Shown here: positions 50,570-59,254 of the stretch, in pieces
How positions within the stretch are numbered: position 1 is the first letter of the stretch
Layout of the letters: each line of letters begins with the position of its first letter
Assembly (NCBI RefSeq): GCF_001687105.1
Contig: NZ_CP014595.1
Location: 2,617,001 to 2,681,000, forward strand
Length of the DNA stretch: 64,000 nucleotides
Origin: Salipiger sp. CCB-MM3
GTDB lineage: Bacteria > Pseudomonadota > Alphaproteobacteria > Rhodobacterales > Rhodobacteraceae
Reading direction: 5' to 3'
Notes under the pieces: model-generated
What the model was told of the DNA's origin: nothing
Databases searched by the model: none
What the model saw: only the letters and a program-made list of their open reading frames with translations
Translations under genes and position numbers: made by a program

Positions 50570-51889
50570 TTGCGCATCACCACGATTTCCGCGGCGCTTT
50601 TGGGGCTGACGGCGCTGAGCGCCTGCGAGCGTCCCGAAGCGGTGCTCACCGGCGAACGGCTGGGTGTCCATGAGGTGCTTGAGGGCGGCTCGGCAGAGGC
50701 CACGCCCACCAACCGCGCGGCCCCGGTCTCGGTCGGCGCGGCCACCGGCGGGCTTGCGGCGCAAAGCCCGGTCTCGCCCTTCGCGCGCAGCAACCACGCG
50801 GCGCTGTCGCTGCCGCTGCAGCAGGTTTTCGCCACGTCGATCGGGTCGGGCGATGGTAAGCGGGCGCGGCTCAACGTCGATCCCGTGGCCGCAGGCGGGC
50901 GCATCTTCACAATGGACTCGGGCCACACGGTCAGCGCCGTGGGAACCAACGGCAGCGTGCTGTGGCAAAAGAGCATGGTGCCGAGCCGCGATCAGGCGAA
51001 ACAGGCGCAGGGCGGCGGTCTCGCGGTCGAGGGCAATCGGCTCTACGTGGCCTCGGGCTTTGGCAAGGTGAGCGCGCTTGATGTCGCCACCGGCGCCGAG
51101 GTCTGGACGCAGCAACTGGGCGGCACGGCCACCGGTGCGCCGACAGTGCGGGGCGGGCTGGTCTATCTGACCTCCGGCGATTCCGTCGGCTGGGCAATCG
51201 AGGCCGACACGGGCCGCGTGCGCTGGCGCATCGACTACCCCGAGGATTACAACAATGTCGCCGGGGCCCCGGCGCCTGCGCTCGACGGCGAGATCGTCGT
51301 TTTTGCCTTCGGATCGGGCGCGGTTCAGGCGGCCTTCCGCCAGGGCGGGCTGCGGCGTTGGAGCGCCGATGTGGCGGGCAGCCGCACCGGCAGCGCGCTG
51401 GCGACGATCACCGATATCACCGGCGATCCGCTGATCTCGAACGGCAAGGTCTATGTGGGCAACCACTCGGGCCGTGTTGTGGCGCTGAGCCTTGCCAGCG
51501 GCGAGCGGCTGTGGACGGCGCGCATGGGCGCGCTCGACCCGGTCTGGCCGGTGGGCGATTCCGTCTATCTGGTCTCGGATCAGAACCAGTTGGTGCGGCT
51601 TAACGCGGACACTGGCGCGCAAATCTGGGCGGTTGACCTGCCGGGCTACGAGCCGGTGCGGCGTCCGCAGAAGCGCCGCGACAGCGCCTTTGTGCACCAC
51701 GGCCCGATCCTTGCGGGTGGGCGGCTGATCGTCGCCTCTTCGGACGGGGTGCTGCGGGCCTTTGATCCGGCCTCTGGCCAGCTTGTGGGCACCACGCCGA
51801 TCGAAGGCGGCGCGACCACGCGCCCGATTGTTTCGGGCGGCACGCTCTATGTGGTCTCGGGCGACGGCACGCTGCATGGCTATCGCTGA
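50570..51889 (+). CDS. bamB: outer-membrane assembly lipoprotein BamB-like (PQQ-repeat beta-propeller)
   Basis: A 439-residue lipoprotein. The lipobox is LTALSAC (lipidated Cys at about residue 19). Repeating PQQ-like blades follow, such as LAVEGNRLYVASGFGKVSALDVATGAEVWTQQLGG and PLISNGKVYVGNHSGRVVALSLASGERLWTARMG. BamB supports BamA-mediated insertion of outer-membrane proteins. The start is uncertain: TTG 50570 gives a compact lipoprotein signal, and GTG 50543 is the alternative. The usual downstream gene der is absent; a terminator follows instead. Confidence 0.85.
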   Translation: MRITTISAALLGLTALSACERPEAVLTGERLGVHEVLEGGSAEATPTNRAAPVSVGAATGGLAAQSPVSPFARSNHAALSLPLQQVFATSIGSGDGKRARLNVDPVAAGGRIFTMDSGHTVSAVGTNGSVLWQKSMVPSRDQAKQAQGGGLAVEGNRLYVASGFGKVSALDVATGAEVWTQQLGGTATGAPTVRGGLVYLTSGDSVGWAIEADTGRVRWRIDYPEDYNNVAGAPAPALDGEIVVFAFGSGAVQAAFRQGGLRRWSADVAGSRTGSALATITDITGDPLISNGKVYVGNHSGRVVALSLASGERLWTARMGALDPVWPVGDSVYLVSDQNQLVRLNADTGAQIWAVDLPGYEPVRRPQKRRDSAFVHHGPILAGGRLIVASSDGVLRAFDPASGQLVGTTPIEGGATTRPIVSGGTLYVVSGDGTLHGYR

Positions 51890-51917
51890 GCGTCGACCGC
51901 ATACGGCAAGAGATAAG

Positions 51918-51952
51918 AAAAGGGCGTTCCCAGCGATGGGGACGCCCTTTTT
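51918..51952 (+). terminator. intrinsic terminator after bamB
   Basis: A 14-bp stem (51918-51931 with 51938-51951, AAAAGGGCGT arm, one G-T pair), AGCGAT loop and closing Ts. Confidence 0.93.
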
Positions 51953-51985
51953 CTATAATGGCGGGTGGCCGCCGCAGTCTGGGTG

Positions 51986-52978
51986 TCAGCCCCGCGCGGG
52001 CCTCTGGCGGCAGCGCTCCAGCATCGGCAACAGTTCTTCGCGAAGCTCGGCACTGTCGGGGCTGTGGCGGTATTCGAAGGCGCTTTGTCCGGGCTGCAAA
52101 TGCGCCGCCATCTGCTCTGCGCCCGTGGAATAGACCAGCACGTCGGCGCTCGTGATCTTGGCGCGCGCCGCCTCGCTTTCGTCGCCGCGCACCACCATGT
52201 CGAGCCGTGCCAGATGCGGGGCGTAGCGCAAAAGATTGGCTTTCATCATCGACACATAGGTGGGGAAATAGGAATAGCCCACCACCGCCGCAGTGGGCGG
52301 GATCGCCGCAAGCGCGACGCGCGTCGCCTCATTCGGCAGGACGGTCAGCCCCAGAACTTCGATGTCCGGAAACAGCGCGCGCGCCTGCGGCAGCAGGGTG
52401 CGCGGCGTCAGGACCAGATCGTAGCCCTGCGGCGGGTCTTCGGAAATATCGTCGAGGATCGCTGTCTCGATGCTGTCGCCAAGCGGCAGATGAGGGCGCA
52501 CATCGGCGGCATAATCCCGCGTCGCGGCGGTGAAATTGCCCAGCATGAGCAGACGCAGCGGGCGCTCGCCGCTGGTGCGGTCCATGCCGATGCGGGTCGC
52601 CAGATCGTCGCGGCTGATGCCGCAGTCCCGCGCGAGGGCGATAAGCTCGCTGATCGCCTTTTCCAGCGCGTGGAATTTCTCGGGGTCGGCCACCGGTGCG
52701 TTGCGACTGACAAATGTGCCAGAGCCCACGCGCCCCTCCAGATGGCCCGCGCCTTGCAGCGCCGCGTAGACGTTGCTGACCGTCACCGGCGAGAGGCTGA
52801 GCTTGCGCGCCATGCTGCGCACCGAGGGCAGGCGGGCCCCAATGGGAAGCTGGCCGGAGGCGATGCCAAACTCCAGTGCACCGCGCAACTGCTGCGGAAC
52901 GGGAACGCTGGACTCAAGATCGATGGCGGCGGCGATGCGGGTCAGCGCTTCGTCAAGTTGGGCCTGTTTACTGGTCAT
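51986..52978 (-). CDS. GntR-family transcriptional regulator
   Basis: A 330-residue regulator. The N-terminal winged helix is VPQQLRGALEFGIASGQLPIGARLPSVRSMARKLSLSPVTVSNVYAALQGAGHLEGRVGSGTFVS, a classic GntR domain. The C-terminal part (RLLMLGNFTAATRDYAADVRPHL ... YDLVLTPRTLL ... VVGYSYFPTYVSMMKANLLRY) looks like a periplasmic-binding-protein-type effector domain rather than FCD or UTRA. It lies downstream of the aminotransferase gene on the same strand, after a terminator, and may regulate that catabolic group. Confidence 0.88.
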   Translation of the reverse strand: MTSKQAQLDEALTRIAAAIDLESSVPVPQQLRGALEFGIASGQLPIGARLPSVRSMARKLSLSPVTVSNVYAALQGAGHLEGRVGSGTFVSRNAPVADPEKFHALEKAISELIALARDCGISRDDLATRIGMDRTSGERPLRLLMLGNFTAATRDYAADVRPHLPLGDSIETAILDDISEDPPQGYDLVLTPRTLLPQARALFPDIEVLGLTVLPNEATRVALAAIPPTAAVVGYSYFPTYVSMMKANLLRYAPHLARLDMVVRGDESEAARAKITSADVLVYSTGAEQMAAHLQPGQSAFEYRHSPDSAELREELLPMLERCRQRPARG

Positions 52979-53092
52979 CGGAGTGCATTGGTCAAAGCGA
53001 GGAAAATGGGCAAGCGATGCATAGAGATATATTTTTTATTTTGAATGCGAAAGATCTGTAAAGCTGAAGTTTAACACGTCCGGTGTCGAAAT

Positions 53093-53103
53093 ATTGTCGC
53101 AAT
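53093..53103. promoter_or_regulatory. palindrome ATTGTCGCAAT upstream of gntR
   Basis: An 11-base palindrome, 115 bases upstream of the GntR start. It shares the ATTGTCG half-site with ATTGTCGACAAT at 55721, upstream of the HDAC-like gene. Both could be sites for the same regulator. In the rest of the 225-base gap I see only the terminator of the aminotransferase gene. Confidence 0.4.
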
Positions 53104-53152
53104 ACCGGTCAGATGGGCCCGACAAAAGGCTTGGCGGCACAGGAATTGCAGG

Positions 53153-53176
53153 AAAAAGGGCGCCGCGAGGGCGCCC
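53153..53176 (-). terminator. intrinsic terminator after the aminotransferase
   Basis: On the minus strand GGGCGCC and GGCGCCC (53170-53176 with 53158-53164) form a 7-bp stem followed by five Ts (A run at 53153-53157). Confidence 0.85.
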
Positions 53177-53203
53177 TCGAAACTATCTGCAGATTCGTAG
53201 CGG

Positions 53204-54586
53204 TCAGACCAGACCTTCGGCCTGCACCCATTCCCAGCCACGGTCGAGCGCCTTGCCGAGCCGCGCGAGGATCTTGTCGATGTCTTCCTCGGTGACGATC
53301 AGCGGCGGGCAGAGCGCGACTGTCTCATAGACCGCGCGCAGGATGAGGCCCTCTTCGGCGCAGAATTTCACCACCTGCGGGGCGACCTTGCCGCCGGGCT
53401 CGAAGCTCTGGCGCTTTGCCTTGTCCTTGGCCAGTTCGATGCCGCCGATCAGGCCGACGCCGCGCACTTCGCCCACCAGCGGGTGATCGGCAAACTTGCG
53501 CAGACCTTCCTGGAACTTGGCTTCGAGACGGGCGGCGTTGCCCATCAGGTCCTGCTCTTCGATGATCTTGAGGTTCTCAAGACCCACGGCGCAGGCGACG
53601 GGGTGGCCCGAGCCGGTGAAACCGTGGCCGAAGGTGCCCAGCTTGGCGGTGTGATCGGCGATGGTGTTGTAGACCTTGTCGTTCACGATGATCGCGGCGA
53701 GCGGCATGTAGGACGAGGTCAGCTGCTTCGAGGTGACCATGATGTCGGGGGTGAAGCCATACTTCTCGCAGCCGAAGGGGGTGCCGCAGCGACCGAAGCC
53801 GTTGATCACCTCGTCCGAGACCAGCAGGATGTCATACTTGTCGCAGAGCGCGCGGATGCCCGGCCAGTAGCCCTCGGGCGGGGTCATCACGCCGCCAGCG
53901 CCCATCACCGGCTCGCCGATGAAACCGGCGATGGTCTCGGGACCTTCCGCAAGGATGGTGTCCTCGGCCTCTTTCAGCAGGCGCGCGGTGAAGTCGGCCT
54001 CGGTCTCGCCTTCCTCGGCCCACTTCCAGTAGTGCGGGCAGGTGAGGTGGGTCACCGGGATTGCCGGCAGGTCGAAATCCTTGTGGTTCGCCGGCAGGCC
54101 GGTGAGCGAGCCCGAGGCGATGGTGATGCCGTGGTAGGCCTTGTTGCGGGCGAGGAACTTCTTCTTCTCGGGGCGGCCAAGGGCGTTGTTGTAGAACCAG
54201 ACCATCTTGATGACGGTGTCGTTCGCCTCGGAGCCCGAGTTGGTGAAGAACACGCGGTCCATGCCCTCGGGGGTCATCTCGGCCAGCTTCTCGGCGAGGC
54301 GGATCGAGGGCTCATGCGCCTTGTGGGCGAAGGTATGGTAATAGGGCAGCTCGGCCATCTGCTTGGCCGCCGCTTCGGTCAGGCGCGGCTGCGAGAAGCC
54401 CACGGCGACCGACCACAGGCCCGCGAGCCCTTCGATGTATTCCTTGCCTTCGGAATCGTAGACGTGGACACCCTCGCCACGCGTGATGATCATCGGCCCC
54501 TGTTCCTCATGCAGACGCATGTTGGTGTAGGGGTGCATGCTGTGCGCGATGTCCGAGGCGTGCAGCGAGTTGGGGATCTTGTTCAT
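53204..54586 (-). CDS. class III aminotransferase (omega-amine:pyruvate type)
   Basis: A 460-residue PLP aminotransferase. The PLP-phosphate loop is FTNSGSEANDTVIKM, the aspartate contact LLVSDEVINGFGRCGTPFG and the PLP lysine MVTSKQLTSSYMPLAA; the C-terminal GLILRAVYETVALCPPL ends the fold. It resembles SpuC-type putrescine/polyamine:pyruvate and related omega-amine aminotransferases. The HDAC-like (acetylpolyamine deacetylase) gene upstream supports an amine or polyamine substrate. The exact donor is inferred. Confidence 0.88.
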   Translation of the reverse strand: MNKIPNSLHASDIAHSMHPYTNMRLHEEQGPMIITRGEGVHVYDSEGKEYIEGLAGLWSVAVGFSQPRLTEAAAKQMAELPYYHTFAHKAHEPSIRLAEKLAEMTPEGMDRVFFTNSGSEANDTVIKMVWFYNNALGRPEKKKFLARNKAYHGITIASGSLTGLPANHKDFDLPAIPVTHLTCPHYWKWAEEGETEADFTARLLKEAEDTILAEGPETIAGFIGEPVMGAGGVMTPPEGYWPGIRALCDKYDILLVSDEVINGFGRCGTPFGCEKYGFTPDIMVTSKQLTSSYMPLAAIIVNDKVYNTIADHTAKLGTFGHGFTGSGHPVACAVGLENLKIIEEQDLMGNAARLEAKFQEGLRKFADHPLVGEVRGVGLIGGIELAKDKAKRQSFEPGGKVAPQVVKFCAEEGLILRAVYETVALCPPLIVTEEDIDKILARLGKALDRGWEWVQAEGLV

Positions 54587-54618
54587 GTCATATGTCTCCG
54601 AATTCCAGATGCGCGCCG

Positions 54619-55656
54619 TCAGGCCGCGCGCGGGTCCTTGCCGAGGAAACCGCCCATGAAGGCGGCGAGGGATGTGGGCAGATCGGGCGAGAGATACCCG
54701 CCTTCCTGTACGATCACCGTGGGGAGCCCCGCCGCGGCAATCCGGCGTCCGGCTTCGGCGAAACCATCGAAGCTGACCTTCATGCCGTCAAGGGGGTCAT
54801 TTTCATGCGCGTCGAGCCCGAGGCTGAGCACCAGCGCGCCCGGCGCATAGGCCTTGATCCGCTCCAGCCCCTGATCGACCGCGGCAAGCCATGCCTCCGA
54901 GGTGGTGCTGCGCGGCAGCGGCAGGTTGAGGTTGAACCCCTGACCGGCTCCGGCGCCGGTTTCGTGGGCATAGCCGGTGTAGAACGGGTAGTAGTCATGG
55001 GTCTCGGCGTGGACCGAGACCATCAGCACATCGGCGCGGTCATAAAAGATCGCCTGCGTGCCATTGCCGTGGTGCACGTCGATATCCAGCACCGCCACAT
55101 GTTCATGCGCGGTGCGCAGCTGTTGCGCGGCGATGGCGGTGACATTCATCAGGCAGTGACCGCCCGCCACATCGGCGGTGGTGTGGTGCCCGGGCGGACG
55201 GCACAACGCATAGGCGGCGGGGGCGCCGTCGATCACCGCGTTGGCCGCGGCCACGGCGCAATCTGCCGAGCGGCGCGTCGCCTCCCAGCTTTTCGCGCCG
55301 ATCGGGGCAGAGGTGTCGGACATGTGCCAGCCCGCACGGGCGATGATCGTCTCGGGGTAGGTGGTCACTTCGCCGCGCGGAAAGACGTTAGGCACAACCT
55401 CGGGCCCGGCGTTCGGCAGCTTCTGCCATTCTTCCCAGCCGGTTTCGAGAAAGCGGACGAACTCGGGCGTATGCACCGCCTCATAGGCGGCGCGCGGCGC
55501 TTCGGGCGGGGTCTCGGCGGTCAGATCGAGGCGCGACAGCCCTTCGAGCAGCAGCTTGGCACGTTCGGCGCGCTCGGCGTTGCGCACGACGGTGCCATGG
55601 GTGAGGCGGAACTGCGGATCATGACCTTCGGTTTCGGGAGCGTAGAAACATCTCAT
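54619..55656 (-). CDS. HDAC-superfamily deacetylase, acetylpolyamine amidohydrolase-like
   Basis: A 345-residue zinc hydrolase. Active-site motifs are intact: CRPPGHHTTADVAGGHCLMNVT (tandem His), VLDIDVHHGNGTQAIF (zinc Asp/His), LGLDAHENDPLDGM (zinc Asp) and VIVQEGGYLSPDL (Gly-Gly-Tyr). Bacterial members mostly deacetylate acetylated polyamines (AphA/ApaH). The ATG at 55656 follows GGAGGTCCCGACTGCC. It lies 32 bases upstream of the aminotransferase gene on the same strand, which fits a deacetylate-then-transaminate route. Confidence 0.9.
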   Translation of the reverse strand: MRCFYAPETEGHDPQFRLTHGTVVRNAERAERAKLLLEGLSRLDLTAETPPEAPRAAYEAVHTPEFVRFLETGWEEWQKLPNAGPEVVPNVFPRGEVTTYPETIIARAGWHMSDTSAPIGAKSWEATRRSADCAVAAANAVIDGAPAAYALCRPPGHHTTADVAGGHCLMNVTAIAAQQLRTAHEHVAVLDIDVHHGNGTQAIFYDRADVLMVSVHAETHDYYPFYTGYAHETGAGAGQGFNLNLPLPRSTTSEAWLAAVDQGLERIKAYAPGALVLSLGLDAHENDPLDGMKVSFDGFAEAGRRIAAAGLPTVIVQEGGYLSPDLPTSLAAFMGGFLGKDPRAA

Positions 55657-55720
55657 GGGCAGTCGGGACCTCCGGTCTTGCAGTGGCATTCTGTCCCACG
55701 TGGTAGCGAGTCGAATGTGG

Positions 55721-55732
55721 ATTGTCGACAAT
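55721..55732. promoter_or_regulatory. palindrome ATTGTCGACAAT (GntR-type operator candidate)
   Basis: A perfect 12-base palindrome between the HDAC-like gene (starting 65 bases away on the minus strand) and pqiA (starting 112 bases away). TTGTCGACAA-like palindromes are typical of GntR-family sites. A related ATTGTCGCAAT lies upstream of the local gntR gene. Confidence 0.55.
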
Positions 55733-55843
55733 TCTACGGAGGTGCCACCCCGAAAGCACACCCGCTGCCTGCTTCGCGGGCAACGGCAAAGCTCTGGACG
55801 CTCAGACCTTTCCTTGGGGTGCGGGGAACTCTAGATTGGGCGC

Positions 55844-56539
55844 ATGAGCCTCGCCGATGTGGTTGCTGAAGAACTCCCGCCGGAGATCAATCCGGTCCTG
55901 CCGCCGCCCGCCTTCACCGCGGAGCAGGCCGAGCGTCTTATTGCCTGCCCCTTGTGTGACACGCTGCATGAAGAGCGCGACATCGCCCCCGGCGAGACCG
56001 CGCGCTGCGTGCGCTGCCACGAGGTGCTGGAGGCGCCGCGCACCTCGGCGATGACGCGGATCATCATGCTGGCGCTGTCGGCGCTGGTGCTGATGGTGGC
56101 GGCGATCTTCTTTCCGTTCCTTGAACTTTCGGTGGCGGGGAGGGTGCAGCGCAGTTCGCTGCTCGACACGATCCTCGCCTTCTCGAACGGGATGACCGCG
56201 CCGCTGACCATCGTCATGGCGGCGCTGATCGTGATCCTGCCGTCGATCCGCTTTCTGTCGCTGGTCTACGTGATGGCGCCCATGGCCTTTGGCCACCGTC
56301 CGGCGCGCCATGCCGAGTTCTTTTTCCGTCTCGCCGATCACCTGCGGCCCTGGGCCATGGCCGAGGTGTTCATCGTCGGCGTCGCCGTGGCGCTTGTGAA
56401 AGTGGCGGGGCTGGCGCATCTGTCGATCGGACCGGCGTTCTGGGCCTTCGTGGCATTGGTCCTCGTGACCGTGCTCAAAGATACATTCATGTGCAGGGTA
56501 ACCCTATGGAAGACGCTGGAAGCGCGCCGCGAGTCCTGA
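55844..56539 (+). CDS. pqiA: PqiA-family protein, first half
   Basis: A 231-residue inner-membrane protein with a cytoplasmic zinc-ribbon-like element (CPLC...CVRC, about residues 35-60) and four membrane helices (ITRIIMLALSALVLMVAAIFFPFLEL onward). It corresponds to one half of E. coli PqiA, a partner of the PqiB MCE tunnel for lipid transport between membranes. The following pqiA-like gene overlaps it by 34 bases in another frame and encodes the other half. Confidence 0.88.
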   Translation: MSLADVVAEELPPEINPVLPPPAFTAEQAERLIACPLCDTLHEERDIAPGETARCVRCHEVLEAPRTSAMTRIIMLALSALVLMVAAIFFPFLELSVAGRVQRSSLLDTILAFSNGMTAPLTIVMAALIVILPSIRFLSLVYVMAPMAFGHRPARHAEFFFRLADHLRPWAMAEVFIVGVAVALVKVAGLAHLSIGPAFWAFVALVLVTVLKDTFMCRVTLWKTLEARRES

Positions 56540-57141
56540 CCGCGCGCGCCGCGGGCATGATCGCCTGCACCGAATGCGGCAAGGTCCATGTGCCGGGCCC
56601 CGAGCGCTGCGAGCGCTGCGGCTCGCATCTGTCGAGCCGCGACGATACCTCGCTGCAGCGGGTCTGGGCGTGGCTGGGCGCAGGGCTGGTGGTCTATGTG
56701 CCCGCCAATGTCTATCCCATGCTGAAGACCACCATGCTGGGCAAGACCACCAACAGCACGATCTTCGGCGGGGTGGTCGACCTTATCCACCATGGCAGCT
56801 ACGGCATCGCGGGGATCGTGTTCTTTGCCTCGATCATGATCCCCGTCGCCAAGTTCATCGCCATCGCCTATCTGGCGCTGAGCGTGACGCATCGGGTGAA
56901 ACTCTCTCCGGGCAAACGCCAGCATCTCTACGAGGTAGTGGAATTCGTCGGCCGCTGGTCGATGATCGACGTTTTTGTGGTGGCGATCCTGACGGCCCTT
57001 GTGCAGATGGATTTCGCCGCCGCCATCAACCCCGGGATTGCAGCCATCAGCTTTGCGCTTTCCGTTGCATTTACAATGCTTTCGGCGCAGAGCTTCGACC
57101 CAAGGCTGATCTGGGACGCGAGTGAAAGTGACAAAGAATGA
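56506..57141 (+). CDS. PqiA-family protein, second half
   Basis: A 211-residue membrane protein. A C4 zinc-ribbon-like element (CTECGKVHVPGPERCERCGS) is followed by about four helices (VWAWLGAGLVVYVPANVYPML, IAGIVFFASIMIPVAKFIAIAYLAL, SMIDVFVVAILTALVQM). The VYPMLK and PVAKF motifs are conserved in PqiA. E. coli has both halves in one 417-residue protein; here they are separate cistrons. The ATG at 56506 is used; a GTG at 56491 is the alternative. It overlaps pqiB by four bases. Confidence 0.88.
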   Translation: MEDAGSAPRVLTARAAGMIACTECGKVHVPGPERCERCGSHLSSRDDTSLQRVWAWLGAGLVVYVPANVYPMLKTTMLGKTTNSTIFGGVVDLIHHGSYGIAGIVFFASIMIPVAKFIAIAYLALSVTHRVKLSPGKRQHLYEVVEFVGRWSMIDVFVVAILTALVQMDFAAAINPGIAAISFALSVAFTMLSAQSFDPRLIWDASESDKE

Positions 57142-59246
57142 GTGATCCGAAACCGGCGCAGATGTCGGTCGAGCCCAAGCGCCGGTCTGTCTGGCGCAAC
57201 CTCTCGCTGGTCTGGCTGGTGCCGCTGGCGGCCATCGCGGTGACGCTGTTCATCGCGTGGCAGAGCTTTGCCGAACGCGGCGCGCTGATCGAGATCACCT
57301 TTGAGAACGCGGCGGGTATCACCGCCGAGGAAACAACCATCCGCTACCGCGACGTGATCATCGGCACGGTCGAGGAGGTGGAATTCGCGGGCGATCTGGC
57401 CACCGTCGAGATCAAGGCGCGCATTGATCGCAATGTCGTCGACTCGCTGCCCTCGGATGCCGAGTTCTGGGTGGTCCGCCCCGAGGTCTCCGCCTCGGGC
57501 ATCTCGGGCCTGTCGACCGTGCTGTCGGGCGTCTACATCGAGGCGGGCTTCACTCCGCAAGAGGGCGCTGGCGGCACCACAAAGTTCCGCGGCCTCGACG
57601 AGACACCACTGGTGCGTCCGGGCGTGAAGGGCACGCGCATCACCATCCGCGCCGAGGACGGCACCCAGCTGTCGCCCGGTGCGCCGATCTTCTATCAGGG
57701 CATCGAAGTGGGCCGGATCGAAACGCCGCGTCTGCTCGAGCGCGGCAATGGCGTCGCCGTGGATGCCTTTATCGAGGCGCCCAACGATCGCCGCATCACC
57801 ACCGCGACGCGCTTTTGGGACACCTCGGGGTTCTCGGTGAACTTCGGTCCCAGCGGGCTCAACCTGTCGGTGGGCTCGGTCGCGGCGCTGATCCGTGGCG
57901 GCCTCGCCTTCGACACGGTGGTGTCGGGCGGCAACCCGGTGCCCGCAGGCTATGCCTTCGACCTTTATGACGACGAGGAGTCGGCCCGCGACAGCCTGTT
58001 CTCCGAGACCATCTCCAACGCCGTGGAGCTCACCGCAGAGTTCGACGAGTCGGTGCGCGGACTCGAGGTCGGTTCGGCCGTCACCTACCGCGGCCTGCGC
58101 ATTGGCCGGGTGACCGAGATCGGTGCCTTCATCGACGGCGAGGGCGAAGAACAATCGGTCCGCCTGCGCACAACGCTCTCGATCGACCCGCGCGCGCTGG
58201 GTCTGGATGAGGAAGCGCCGCAAGCGGAGACCATCGCCTTCTTGTCGAACGCGGTGAAGAACGGGCTGCGCGCACGGCTGGCCTCGCAGAACCTGTTCAG
58301 CCAGTCGCTGGTGGTCGAGCTTGCAGAGATCCCCGACGCCGCGCCCGCCACTTTCGGCATCTTCGCGCAGGACGCGCCGCTTATTCCGTCGGTGCCGTCG
58401 GATCTGCCCGATGTCACCGCCACTGCCGAGGGCCTGTTCCAACGCATCAACGATCTGCCGGTCGAAGACCTGATGGATCAGGCCATCGACACGCTGTCGT
58501 CGATCGAAAGCTTCGCCGCGAACCCGCGCCTGCGCGACGCGCCTGACGCTGTGATCGGCCTTGTCGAAGACGCGCGGGGCCTGCTTGGCAGCGATGAGAC
58601 CCAAGCCATTCCGGGCGAGCTTCGCGGCGCCGTGGCCGATCTGCGCGGGGTGATCGAAGACATGCGCAACGCCGGGGCGATCACCCAGCTGGTGTCGGCG
58701 CTGGAAGCCGCCGAGGCCGCTGCCGAAGAGGTCACCTCGGTGGCCGGTTCGGTCGAGGAAAGCGCCGCCGGTGTGCCCGGTCTGATCGAAGACCTGCGCG
58801 CGCTGACGCAGAAGGCCACTGCGCTGGACCTCGAGAGCTTCGTGGCCGAGGCCGGGGAGTTCCTCGATGGTGCAGGCAAATTCGTCGATCAGGACAGCAC
58901 GCGGCAGCTGCCGTCCGACCTTTCTGCGATGCTGCAGGAGGCGCAGGGCGCGCTGGCCGAATTGCGCGCTGGCGGGGTGGTCGAGAACACCAACGCCACG
59001 CTGGCCTCTGCTCGTGACGCCGCCGCGGCGGTGGAAGAGGCGGTCGCCACGCTGCCCGAGCTTTCGGCCCGCATCCAGCGGCTGGTGGCCGAGGCGGAGT
59101 CGGTGATCTCTGGCTATGATGGCCAGTCCGCCTTCAACCGCCAGACCGTCTCGGCGCTGCGCGAGGTGCAGAGCGCTGCAGAGGCGCTCAACAAGCTCGC
59201 CCGCTCGATCGAACGCAATCCCAACTCGCTGCTCTTCGGGCGCTGA
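57138..59246 (+). CDS. pqiB: PqiB-like MCE-domain protein
   Basis: A 702-residue inner-membrane-anchored protein. One N-terminal helix (LSLVWLVPLAAIAVTLFIAW) is followed by three MCE domains: GALIEITFENAAGITAEETTIRYRDVIIGTV, GTRITIRAEDGTQLSPGAPIFYQGIEVGRI and VELTAEFDESVRGLEVGSAVTYRGLRIGRV. A long Ala/Glu-rich helical C-terminus (about 430-700) would form the needle of the PqiB tunnel. It is about 150 residues longer than E. coli PqiB (546). It carries lipids across the periplasm with PqiA and PqiC. Confidence 0.92.
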   Translation: MSDPKPAQMSVEPKRRSVWRNLSLVWLVPLAAIAVTLFIAWQSFAERGALIEITFENAAGITAEETTIRYRDVIIGTVEEVEFAGDLATVEIKARIDRNVVDSLPSDAEFWVVRPEVSASGISGLSTVLSGVYIEAGFTPQEGAGGTTKFRGLDETPLVRPGVKGTRITIRAEDGTQLSPGAPIFYQGIEVGRIETPRLLERGNGVAVDAFIEAPNDRRITTATRFWDTSGFSVNFGPSGLNLSVGSVAALIRGGLAFDTVVSGGNPVPAGYAFDLYDDEESARDSLFSETISNAVELTAEFDESVRGLEVGSAVTYRGLRIGRVTEIGAFIDGEGEEQSVRLRTTLSIDPRALGLDEEAPQAETIAFLSNAVKNGLRARLASQNLFSQSLVVELAEIPDAAPATFGIFAQDAPLIPSVPSDLPDVTATAEGLFQRINDLPVEDLMDQAIDTLSSIESFAANPRLRDAPDAVIGLVEDARGLLGSDETQAIPGELRGAVADLRGVIEDMRNAGAITQLVSALEAAEAAAEEVTSVAGSVEESAAGVPGLIEDLRALTQKATALDLESFVAEAGEFLDGAGKFVDQDSTRQLPSDLSAMLQEAQGALAELRAGGVVENTNATLASARDAAAAVEEAVATLPELSARIQRLVAEAESVISGYDGQSAFNRQTVSALREVQSAAEALNKLARSIERNPNSLLFGR

Positions 59247-59254
59247 GAGGAAAG

